Positions 1 to 9,905 of a stretch of 64,000 nucleotides of DNA are shown in pieces. Below the pieces are notes generated by a model that had not been told where the DNA came from, searched no databases, and was given only the letters and a program-made list of their open reading frames with translations. Numbering within the stretch: the first letter of the stretch is position 1; each line of letters begins with the position of its first letter. Both the position numbers and the translations under genes were made by a program. The stretch is from NCBI GenBank assembly GCA_003508835.1, contig PUFA01000066.1, positions 8,760,501 to 8,824,500 on the forward strand, given 5' to 3'. The DNA comes from Eonycteris spelaea. Taxonomy: Eukaryota; Chordata; Mammalia; Chiroptera; Pteropodidae.

Positions 1-50
1 GGGCGAGGCGTGAGGCGGAGGCAGAGGAAGCCTCCGGCCTGTCCCCGGGC

Positions 51-178
51 CCACTGTGTGACCGTCAGCAAGTGGCTTGACCTCCCTGTGCCTCCAGTGA
101 CTGATTCATCAAATGCAGATCACAGTAACGTCAGCCTCGTAGGGCTGCGAGTGTTAAGTGCATGATATAAAACGCTTC
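51..178 (+). repeat. MIR SINE
   Basis: Follows the MIR core and tail: CTGTGTGACC...CAAGTGGCTTGACCTC, then a CTCGTAGGGCTG-type segment and TTAAGTGCATGATATAAAACGC. Confidence 0.75.
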
Positions 179-1499
179 TCATTATTACCGTTAACGTTTT
201 GTTGAAAAGGAAGGTGCAAAACAGCTCACCCCGTCCTTCCCAGGAGGGACTCATGTCCGTAATGTCACAGGACATTTGCAGCACTTCCGGGGCACCCCTG
301 AATAGATCCTGGTGGGCAGCGAGGCCGTTAAAAACCGGGCCCACGGCGTAATTTTCAGAACAACCTGGAATTCCTGTAAAAATGGAAACAAACGAGATTT
401 TACTCTCCGATGAACGATGGCCCTTGCACGGGTCTGTCTACGCAGGTTCTCACAGTGAAGGAACCAGCAGAAAATGCTTGTTCATTCGCCTAGATGTTCA
501 CAGGAGCTGGGCTCCTTGCTAAACACTGGGGTGGGGGCGCCTGTGGGCGCTCGTGCCTTATCGGGGAAGGGGAGTGACGACAGAGTGGGGTGCTGCATAT
601 GTCAGGAGAGGGATGGGAAGGGCTGGGAGCCCAGAGGAGCAGGGGACGGGCTTCCTGGGTGCAGGGGAGCAGGGGACGGAGAGACTCGGAGCTGGAGGGG
701 TGTCTCGATGACATGGAGGGGTCAGTGTGTTCTGAGCAGAGCACTGGGAGGGGCTGACTCCGGTGGGTCCAGGCAAACTCACAGAGCCGGGTGACCAGGC
801 CCAGGACGCTGGGTGTCCCGCCAAGGCAGGGGACAGTCGGTGGAGGCTTGGAACTGAGCAGGCTCATCTCCACTGTTGTGTGCTTCCTTGGGTTCTGTGA
901 AGTTTGGACCAGGATGGGGAGAGACCAAGTGGGTGCGAGGGGTTCGGGCAGGAGACTACTGGGGTGGCTGCCCTTGACCCAGATGAAACTCCCGCATCTC
1001 CGCCTCGTGTGGGAGAATGCGGGGGGCATTCGGGAGGGGGGTCTCCCCAGGTCAGCGCTCCAGACCGCGCGCTGGGCAGCCCAAGGCCAAGGCCAGAGGT
1101 AGAGGTGTGCAGGACCAGGCTTACTTGGGTGGGAGGGGCGCACAACCCCGAGGGTCTGGAGCCCCTCCCTCCCCTCCACGGGGCTTGACTTTCTGGACGT
1201 GAGGAGAAGGCGAGCAGCCTCGGTGTGACTCCCCCAGGATTATTTTCATCTCTTGCGGGACTGGCCTTGATGGTCCCAGGAAAACCGTCTCAATCCCCTA
1301 GAAAGTGAGTCTGCCCGGAATGAACATGCTGTTCGGTCCACACCGAATAAGTGAGTCGGCAGCAGAGCACACGGAGGCACGTGCGAAGTCCCCGTCCGGA
1401 CGCGTCACTGAGAATCAGGGGCTGACGAGGGAGAGGACCGGGGTGCCGCCAGCACCCCCGGGCTGGTCGCCAGCCGCAGACGGTGCGCAGGTAGCCTGT

Positions 1500-1553
1500 G
1501 TCTCCTCCTCCTCTCCTCCTCCTCCTCCTCCTCCTCCTCCTCCTCCTCCTCCT
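1500..1553 (+). repeat. (TCC)n microsatellite
   Basis: About 18 nearly pure CTC/TCC units ending in a T-run. Confidence 0.95.
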
Positions 1554-1888
1554 TTTTCTGCTTTAATGCAAAAACCTGCTGAAAGCCAAGCTCGAAGACC
1601 CCGTGTTTCTGTTCAAACAGCTTTCTCCGAGTTTGGGAAAGAGAAAAACATTGTCGTGGGTGTAGAGAACGCACATTTCCGGAACGGGTGACTGGCTAAG
1701 GGAGATTGAGAAGCTGGCTGAGGCCGGGCATGGGTGTTTTGCTATCAAAATTCTGAAAACCCAGCACTAGGTAAAAGTTTCTTCCACCTGTGTTCCGGGG
1801 GCCTCTTCGCTGGGTCTGTGATCCACTGTGTGCGCCCCTCAGTGTTGCCTCTGACACCTGCTTGGCGTAACGTCTGATTGTGTCCCCC

Positions 1889-1972
1889 CTTCTCTCTGTC
1901 TCTGTCTCTCTCTGTCTCTCTCTCTCTGTCTCTCTGTCTCTCTCCCTCCTTCTCCTTCTCCTTCTCTCTCTT
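1889..1972 (+). repeat. (TCTG/TC)n simple repeat
   Basis: Pyrimidine-rich TCTCTGTC array ending in TCTCCTTC units. Confidence 0.95.
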
Positions 1973-2670
1973 CTTGCTGAACAAGCAAAGTGTAAACGCG
2001 TACTTGTCATTTGTCCTCTGAAATAGCTAAGATGCAACGTGTCCTCAACAGCTGGAATACAGTAAGGCCCACTGCCTCCGAAGGACCCACCCCGCCGAGG
2101 CCGCTCAGCTCAGCGTGCCCCTCCGGTCTGCGTGCGTGGGGCGCTGACATTCCACCCCGGCCGGGGGCCCCGAGGAGGGGGCTTGGCTGCGCGGTGGTCC
2201 CCAGGGCCAGGGGAGGGGCTGACTGTGGACGTGGAGCACTGTTCAGCTTTCATGAGAAACAATGATCACTCCTGGCAGGGAGACACTTGGATCCGCGTTC
2301 TCTCTCGAGGACAGAGTTCTGCTCGCACGGAGTTAGCATGAACATCCAGCTGGCAAAGCACAGGATGGGTTTATGACTTTACCTCACACGAGATGTGATA
2401 CGTTTGCACACAGGCAGTTAGCGCTGGACGCCTCAGTGGGTGTGGAGACTCAGCCTCTGGCCGTCAGAGAACTTTCCAAAGGCGGCTGGATGTGGGAGCC
2501 AGGAGCCTCGGGGGAAGGGTTGCACATGTGCTGGCGTTATTGTTCGGGGGCCTCGGTTTCCCCATGTATAACGTGGCTGAACAGGGCTTGCATGGGGTGT
2601 CAGGACTCTGTGGGAGTGGTGGGAGCAAAGACCTCCCACCATGCCTCACCTGCCTGTCTCCAGCCCTTCT

Positions 2671-2741
2671 TTCATCCACCCACCCCCCCTCCGACATCCA
2701 TCCACCCATCCATCCATCCCCACCACCCACCCGCCCATCCC
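2671..2741 (+). repeat. (CATC)n / (CCAC)n simple repeat
   Basis: Degenerate CATC, CCAC and CATCC units. Confidence 0.85.
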
Positions 2742-3296
2742 ACGTCCAGCTTTGCAAACAGTCTTCATCAGTTTTATTTGCAACAACCCAGAGTGGCCCC
2801 GAGCAGTGGACTAGATCAGTTTCGTGGGTGCTGAGCTGACTCCTGCTTCTCCACACCCGGGCGAGGGCGGGTCAGGGTTCCATCTCACTCTCTCTCTCTA
2901 AATGCACAGACGTGAAAAGACAACACATATTTCTTCTTCTACCTTCCCCGGCCTGACTCGTGGGCTTGAACCCTGCTGCTCGCTGGCCCAGCGGACGCCG
3001 GGGGCCCAGGCCTTGGCTGGCTTTTGAGCTTTGCAATGGGAACCAGGTGGCCTGAGCAAGATTTTCTCACTTATGTTCTTCCCTTCCTCAAAAATGGGGA
3101 AAGGGTCCCTCGTAGGTCATAAAAAATCGTGGCTGAGAAACAGAACATCTGGCCGGAGCTGATTGTGGGATGGAAATTTCTCCGCGCAGCCCCGGGCGGC
3201 TGGGGCCCAGCAGCTGGGCGGGGGCGGCGGGGCTCACCAGGACCCGGGTCCGCGAGAGGCCTGTGCCACCTCCATGGTCGGACGCGTGCGGCTCAG

Positions 3297-3385
3297 AGCG
3301 TCGGTGCCAGAGCCACGCGCACCCACGTCCCGATCCCGGCTCTGTCACCGACGAGAGGCCGTGGCCCTCGGCAAGTGACAAGCCG
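3297..3385 (+). repeat. MIR SINE, diverged
   Basis: Resembles MIR: CCCGGCTCTGTCAC followed by TGGCCCTCGGCAAGTGAC. Confidence 0.6.
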
Positions 3386-3700
3386 CGCCAGGACGCGGCC
3401 GGCAGCGCGGGGGCGAGCACCTGTGCCCCACTGGAGTGGCCGTGGGGGCTCGGGGAAACGCCTGTGAAGCAGTCAGCGCAGGCGAAGCCTTGCGGTGCTG
3501 ACACGTCACAGCGCTTCGTGACACAGGGTGTCCCCCTCCGAGCGGTCCCCTCCCCTGCCCCAGCCTGTGGGGGTGTGGAGGAGCCTCCCTGGGAGAGTGG
3601 GCACCAGCAGGAGAAAGGCCAGGGGCACGGGAGGACCCCGCTCCTGAGCGGTCTGCACGTGGGAACTGCTCAGGGTCTTAGCCCTGCAAAAGTTTTGGGA

Positions 3701-3723
3701 TTTTTTTTTTTTTTTTTTTTTTT
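3701..3723 (+). repeat. Poly-T tract
   Basis: 23 uninterrupted T residues. Could be the A-tail of a minus-strand retroposon, but no body is recognisable on its left. Confidence 0.9.
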
Positions 3724-4689
3724 CAGCAGCTCATTTGTGAGGCAACAGCACCCTCTTGTGCGAAAAGCGGTATTTCTGCTAGGGCTTGCTCTGGGGTCTC
3801 AGAGCGTCAGGCCCCAGGGTCAGAGGGCAGGATTCGCCCAGGGGAATCGAGGCGGCCTCAGTGGCCCCCTCCTGTTTGTGGGGTCTTCCAGCTCGGGCAC
3901 CGGGCATCCCTTCTGAACGTCTGGTGTTGGAGAGCAGGGGACGGAAGTGTTCCCGTCTGGAGGCGCCCACCATCTGCCCCACGGGTCCTGCCCCAGCCCC
4001 AGCCGGGGTCCCCTGGGGCCAGCACTCGGCTGACTCGACCTGCTGTGTCCAGGGGCTGACTGCACCCCAGGGCACGGGAGCCTCCCCGGCACGGCCCCCC
4101 GCCGTGGGAGCCCGTGTGCTGCTTGGTCTGGAACATTCCCGTGAGCCGTGTTCTCCCCAGTGTCTGTTCACTTGTCAGGGACTCGCTGGGCAGTGTCTAA
4201 AGAAACCGAAGCCCGAGTTCTCCCCGTTGGAGCCCCTCCCAGTCCCCCACCAGCCCTGGAGCCCGAGGACAGTGGTCAGTGTCCTGGACAGTCACCAAAG
4301 GGGGCAGCAGGGTGGGGTCACGTGGTCTCCATTCGACTCCAGCCCTGCAATCGGGCAGGCCGCGCCGCCCCTGGGCCCTCTCCTGTGCCCGTGGGGCTTG
4401 GGGGTGCGAGCAGCGGGGAGCGCGTGTCAGCCCGTCCCGGGCCTCAGCCCCGGCCCCCGCGACGGCCGTGGAGGCCTGCCGGCTGTGGTCCTTCACCCTG
4501 ACCGCGACGCAGCCGCGCCCGAGGCAAGGACCCCGGGAGCCACGGGGGGCAAGAAGGGCGGCCTGCCCGTCTCCACGCCCCACGCGGGGCCCGGCGCACT
4601 GGTCGTAACCGCCCGCCACGGGCTCACGCGGCCACGTCTGGGCTCTGTCCGGAGGCTCGCGATGCCCCGCACATTCCTGTGCCCGCCGC

Positions 4690-4742
4690 CTCGCGGTTTG
4701 GAAACGGAGGTTCAGAGAGGGCGAGCAGCTTGCCAGGGTCAC
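4690..4742 (-). repeat. MIR fragment
   Basis: TTTGGAAACGGAGGTTCAGAGAGG...AGCTTGCCAGGGTCAC is the reverse of the MIR GGAAACTGAGGC...CAAGGTCAC segment. Confidence 0.65.
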
Positions 4743-4785
4743 CGTTCCCCGTCTAGCCTGACCCTGCGGTCTGTGGGGGGGGGAG

Positions 4786-4883
4786 GTGCGTCTGAGTCAC
4801 CTGGGGGGCTCATTGGGGCGCATCTGCGCCCCCCCCACCATCCCTGGCGCTGCCCACCCCGGCTGCGCTTCGAGAACTGCCCT
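4786..4883 (-). mobile_element. MER20-like hAT transposon, internally deleted
   Basis: GTGCGTCTGAGTCACCTGG at the left and TTCGAGAACTGCC at the right correspond to the two ends of a minus-strand MER20, with the middle lost. Confidence 0.5.
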
Positions 4884-5254
4884 TTCGACACTGACGACTG
4901 TTCTGTGAGGGACGGCAGGGACACCGCGGCTCAGACAGGGGAGGCGGCCCCCCCAAACCTCCCCCACCCTGAGGCTGCAGGGCTGGAAACCCACAGGCGC
5001 AGGACTGGGACCCAGGCCACACGGCCCCCAGAACCCGCCGACCGCAGCCAGGGGCTGCCCCTCACGGCAGGCTCGTCCGCAGACCCGGCCCTGAGTCCCA
5101 GCGGCCTCTTGGGGGGTGACCTCAAACTTGACAGCACACGGAACCCTCTCAGAAGCTTTCGGTTTTCGATGCCGGGGCTCCTCCCCCAGACCAGTCAGGT
5201 ATCGTGCCGTAAGGGTCAGGGTTTGCCCTGGTCCCCAGCCCTGTGGGTATTTGG

Positions 5255-5930
5255 TTTATCCAGCTCCAACTTTTGAAAAGACTACCCCTGTGGAATTCCC
5301 TTCGCACCTCTGGGAAAGCGCGTGATCATACACACGCGGCCCTGTTCCTGATCTGGCTTTTCTCTTCTGTCTTAATGCGGGGCTCGCTGTCTCGATCATT
5401 GCTCATAAAAAGTCACAGTCAGGCAGTACAAGTTCGCCAACTTTGTTTTTCTGTTTCAAAGTCATTAGGGCTGTTCTAAGTCTTTGTTTTTCCATATAAA
5501 TTTTAGAATCAGCTTGTTAAATTTACCAAAAAAACAAAAAAAGAAGAAGAAGAAGAAAAAGCCTGATGAGATTATGATCGAGGTTGCTTTGCATCTATAA
5601 ATAAATACACACCAAGTCCTCAAATCTATAACCATGTTGCGTGTATTTACCGAGGTCCTTTTAAGCTTCTCTTCGCAAGGCTGGCAGTTTTCAGCACGTG
5701 ACCTTGAATCCATATCATTAAATCGATCGCTCAGTATATCATGTTATTTTATGCTATTTTAAAGTGTGTTTTTCTGGTCGTTCGCTGGCGTGTAGAAATA
5801 CGACTGGTTTTGTGTATTGATGCAAAGCCATCTCAATCCACATTTTAGCAGACTTTAAAAATTAGCAACTACGATACACTCCCTTGTGAGTGTCTACAGC
5901 TAACATGGCACTTTGAAAACACAGAACCTT
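5255..5930 (-). mobile_element. LINE-1 fragment (antisense, ORF2-like region)
   Basis: Reads like the antisense of old L1 ORF2: TCCATATAAATTTTAGAATC and GAGATTATGATCGAGGTTGC segments. An A-rich insertion interrupts it at 5527-5560. Heavily diverged, no open frame. Confidence 0.65.
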
Positions 5931-6544
5931 TTGTGGTTGGTTTGTTTCCTCAGAAGTTCCTGACATATACTGTCACGTGCCCTTGTGGGCGGCTTTCTGT
6001 TAATTCAGTTTCTCCGTTGATACAGAGAACTTGGCTTTCCCGACTTCCCATCCGAACCGGTTTGGAAACACTGTCTCTGTCGAAGAAATCTGCTCCCGGC
6101 ATCCGAGTTAGGGGGCGCGTGGGCCGGGCTGCTGGGCACGTGTGGCGCGCTCGCTTTTGAAGAGCTTTGTTGAGGCGTCACTGATATTACGGGGAGCTGT
6201 GCGTATCCGATGAGTCCAACTGCTGAGTCCGGACCTGTGCGGCCACCATGACGCCGTGACCAGCGCTCCATCCGCTGCGGAGGTCCTTGAGTGCCCGCGC
6301 GAGAACAGGCGGCCTGCGACCCGCCCACACTGCGCCTCGCCTCGCCTCTCGTCCCCGACACCGTCGTCCGTGTGTCCCCCCTTCGCTTGGCCAGACCAGC
6401 TCAAGTTTGGCCAACCACACTGGTCTTTCTCAAAGAATGATTGTGCTTGACTTTTCTGTGCTGGTTTTAGGTTTTCTTTTTTTCCCCCTAAATTCCACTC
6501 TTATTGTTGTTCTCCCCTTCCGTCCTCTTGCTTTGGGTTAAGTC
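5931..6544. other. Unique sequence between two L1 fragments
   Basis: CpG-containing sequence with no repeat or gene that I recognise. A T-rich run lies at 6470-6490. Confidence 0.5.
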
Positions 6545-7265
6545 AGTTTATTTTTGTTGTGGCAAAATAGACACAACATGAAATCGACCACTAACATCGT
6601 AAGTGTCCAGTTCTGTGGATTAACTACATCCACGTCATCGTGCGACCGGCACACCTTCCGCCTTCCCTGACTGAAACTCTGCCCCCGCTCGGGCTACCTC
6701 CCCACGCCCTGCCTCCAGCCCCTGGGACCCACCCTGCTCCTTCCTGTCTCACGAGCATGGCTACTCTAAGCCCCTCACATCAGTGGAATCGCACGGTCTT
6801 CGTCTTTTTGCGACCGGTTCATTCCGCTTGGCATCGTGTCCTTGAGGGTCACCCATCTCGGATCACGGGTCACGTGTCCCTCATGGTTAAACTGCGTGTG
6901 CCGACCCCGTTTTGTTTATTCATCCATCCATGGACCACCAGGTTGCTTCCACGTTCTGAGCTGTGATGAATGATGCCGATACAAACACGGCCGTGCAAAT
7001 AACCCTTCGAGACCCGGCCTTCCCTGCGTTCGGTCTGTTCCCAAAAGAGGCCTTGCTGGGCCGTGTGGCGATTCCATGGTCAAGACCGTGAGGACCTGCC
7101 ATATGTCTTCATGGCGGCTGCGCCATGTTATGTCCCCAGCGGTGGTGACAGAGGCTCTCGTTGACCCACACCCCCCCCCAGCACTTATTTTCTGTTTTGT
7201 TCTATTTTGTTTTGTTTAACAATAGTTATCCTGATGGACGGGAAACGATATCTCATTGTTATGGG
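6545..7265 (-). mobile_element. L1M 3' end, antisense
   Basis: Follows the antisense 3' end of L1M elements across its length: TTGTTGTGGCAAAATAGACA, AAGTGTCCAGTTCTGTGG, AGTGGAATCGCACGGTC, CATCCATCCATGGACC, GATATCTCATTGTTATGG. Unusually many positions that are A/T in typical copies are G/C here. Confidence 0.85.
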
Positions 7266-7394
7266 TTTAAGTTTATTTTAATCTTTATTTGATAGCTTCT
7301 TCACGTAACAGCTTAGGATAATATCCTTCACCCTTAGACCCTGCCACTCAAGTTTCTTGAGATTTAAAAAGAGTTGGGAAAACCATCTTTCTAA

Positions 7395-7690
7395 GAAAAC
7401 GCATGATTATATCATCTCATAGTTACAAACCCAAAATGTATTTCAGGGGACTCCAAGCACTTCAGACATAAATGGTGAAAGTGGTTGCCAAGGCTGGGGC
7501 GGGGGTTGGGAAATGGGGAGACGTAGGTCAAAGGGCACAGGCTTCCAGCTATGAGATACACAAGCTCGCAGACCTAACGTGGAGCACGGTGACTGTAGCT
7601 GATAGCTCTGTATTGCGTAACTGAAATACGCCGAGAGAGTAGAACAGAAACATTCTCACTAAAAAAAAATAAAAATAAAAGATGAACATG
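7395..7690 (+). mobile_element. L1M 3' UTR fragment, sense
   Basis: GTGGTTGCCAAGGCTGGGG, GGTCAAAGGGCACAGGCTTC, CACGGTGACTGTAGCTGATA and an A-rich tail match the sense 3' UTR of old L1. Confidence 0.8.
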
Positions 7691-7744
7691 TGAGTCAATG
7701 GATGTTAAGGAACCAGACGCAGGAATCCTTCCATCAGACATCCG

Positions 7745-7997
7745 GACGTTCACTGTAAACATGCTGCTGTTTTATTGTCAATTATAAACCACAAACAAGG
7801 AAAGAGACAGAAACACACCGTGCCCAGCGCTCCGGGCCGCTTCCGCCCCTGCTGGCCCGACGCTGCCCGGCGACGACTCCCCAGCCCCGCTGCGCGTGTT
7901 CGGGGTTCCGGAAGCTGCCGATACACATCGCGAAAACATTTTGAAGTCCAAACGTACAATTAAATAAACTGTACTAAAAAAAAAAAGAAAAGAAGAA
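7745..7997 (+). other. A-tailed sequence, possible processed retrocopy 3' end
   Basis: Ends in AATTAAATAAACTGTACT followed by an 11-base A-run and GAAAAG, i.e. a polyadenylation-signal-like AATAAA with an A-tail. The upstream 200 bases are unique and match no gene I recognise. Confidence 0.3.
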
Positions 7998-9440
7998 CCA
8001 TTACTTAAAAGCCACCGCCTCCTAATTCTTGAGCGGCGGGGTCGCTGTCGCCTGTGCCGTGGGCACGTCGCCCGAAGGCCCGCGCCCTCCCCGCCCCTGC
8101 TCAGCCGCCTGGCCACAGCGGCTTGTGATCATCTGCGCTGGGAGCGTTTACGCCGTGGGAACCGGCGGCTTGTCCGCGGTTTTGTTGATTGTCTAGAAAA
8201 TGAGGGGGGAATGTTAACGGCGCAGATTAACCTCGAACACGCGTCACGTTTGTCGCTGTCCCCTTGTGAATTGCACGGAAACATCGGGGAAATCGTCCCT
8301 CAGCGTCTGAAAGCTGCCGTCTGCTGCGGCATGGCTGACCGCCGACCGACGCTTCGGCGCGTGGCTACCTCACTTTCGTGTTGCTCGTTAACATGCATGA
8401 AGACGTCAAGCGAAGTTTGGGTTGAAACTATAATCGTCTGTCAGCGCTGGAGCCACCTGCCGAATCAGACCTCGGCCTCGCCCTCATTCACGGCCCACTA
8501 AGGTGGCTCTGTGGCCGGCAGCAGCGTTTTAGAAGCTGACAATGGATTCTGCAAGAAAAACGGGTTACACCGAAGTTACCGCTGGAGAGGACTTACAGGG
8601 TGCTGTCACTTACTACGCCCGCCCTGGCCAGCGAAGCTTGTCGCACGCATACCCTCTGCAGGTGGCCGCGGCTCACGCTGTGGCGCTGGCCAGCACGTTC
8701 CTGCGCGTGGGTGGCGTCCGCCTCTGGTGGCTCAGAGACACGCGAGAGAACACAGGGCACAGCACAGCCTGAGACGCTGGTCGCCCCCCACCCCGTGCCT
8801 CCAAACCGAGCACGTTGCACCCCGAGGAGGGCAGTTCCCAAGGGCCCCCTGAGCCGTCCTGGTCTGGGGACTGCTGAGGCGATTCCCGAGTCGGAAGCTT
8901 GGGCTGCAGGATGTTTCCGGAGCGACTTCCCGCGCGGGAGGTGTGTAGCGCTCTTAGGGAGACCCCGCCGCTCCGTTCCTCGTGGCTCGCTGTTCCCGCC
9001 AGAACATCCACCCGCCCCCCAGGCGCCGGGGTGGGAGCCCCGTGGTCCCCGTGACAGGCGGCGCTGTCCTCAGTCTTGCCACCACTGCCCTCTCGGCACC
9101 TGCCTTTGGCGCCCACGAGCCCCGGGAGGACGGCGGCTGCTTCTAACGCGGGTTCGAGGAGCTGAAGGTCCCTGGGGTCGAGGGCGACCAGCTCTCCCAG
9201 CGTGCCCGGGCCTTTCCCGGTGTTAGCACTGAATGCCCTACGTTGCCATCACAGGTGACGAGCTTCGCGGCCTAACACAACACACGCGGGCTCCCCTGCC
9301 GCTTAGGGGGTCGGGAATTCTCACTGGGCGAGAGTCAGAGTGTCGGTTCCTTCTGGAAGCTTCCGGAAACCGCCTTCCTTCCAGAGCTCCGTCTCGCGGC
9401 CTTTCCCCCCAGTTCAGACCCCCGCTTAGGGAGCTGTTGC
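7998..9440. other. CpG-rich unique intergenic sequence, no gene
   Basis: Contains many CpGs and short open frames on both strands, none with splice sites or protein similarity that I recognise. Confidence 0.6.
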
Positions 9441-9444
9441 TGGG

Positions 9445-9592
9445 CCTTCCCGGTTAACCCAGGGTGGTCCTCACCTCTCATGATTGTCACCTTGATCGTA
9501 TCTGCAAAGTCCCTTTTGCCTCGTAAGGTGACGATGCACAGGTTCTGGAGATTAGGGTGTGGGCCTCTTGGGGACCCTTATTCACACCTAGG
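9445..9592 (-). mobile_element. MLT1-like LTR fragment (ERVL-MaLR)
   Basis: ATCTGCAAAGTCCCTTTTGC, GGTGACGATGCACAGGTTCTG and GAGATTAGGGTGTGG match the antisense of MLT1 LTRs. Non-coding LTR remnant. Confidence 0.65.
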
Positions 9593-9829
9593 AAGCCCTC
9601 CGGTCTTGGACACGCCGGCATGGTGGGTCACCTGTTCGGGGCCCTCTCCCCTCCCTTGCCCTTGACCAGAATCATAATTCCATGGCAGCCACCGCCCCCC
9701 AGGGCTTGGACGCTGTAGTAACCCTCCTCCCTGCCACCCAGATCCCCAGGGGCAGGGGGTCCCAGCTGTAACCCAGAGGAAATAACTTGTCACCCGAACC
9801 CAGATAAGCCCAGAATGAGTCATAACAGC

Positions 9830-9905
9830 CCAGCGGTGCAACCTTGTGAAATTGCTAACCTTTCTAGGCCGTAATGGCCTCCATCGGATGAGGGGAGTGA
9901 ACCTT
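9830..9905 (+). repeat. MIR fragment, diverged
   Basis: GCAACCTTGTGAAATTGCTAACCTTTC...CATCGGATGAGG parallels the MIR core and tail. Confidence 0.45.

Larger units (their letters stand above)
176..5254. other. GC-rich intergenic block, no gene
   Basis: Unique GC-rich sequence with three simple repeats, MIR fragments and one MER20-like remnant (listed separately). The 496-codon open frame from 3786 crosses the MIR and MER20 remnants and has Pro/Gly/Arg-rich low-complexity content, so it is not a gene. Confidence 0.7.

Noticed and set aside
3786..5276. 496-codon open frame on the + strand
   Set aside because: Non-ATG-like start in the track frame, Pro/Gly/Arg-rich low-complexity content, crosses MIR and MER20 remnants, no domain recognised. 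Expected in such GC-rich DNA.
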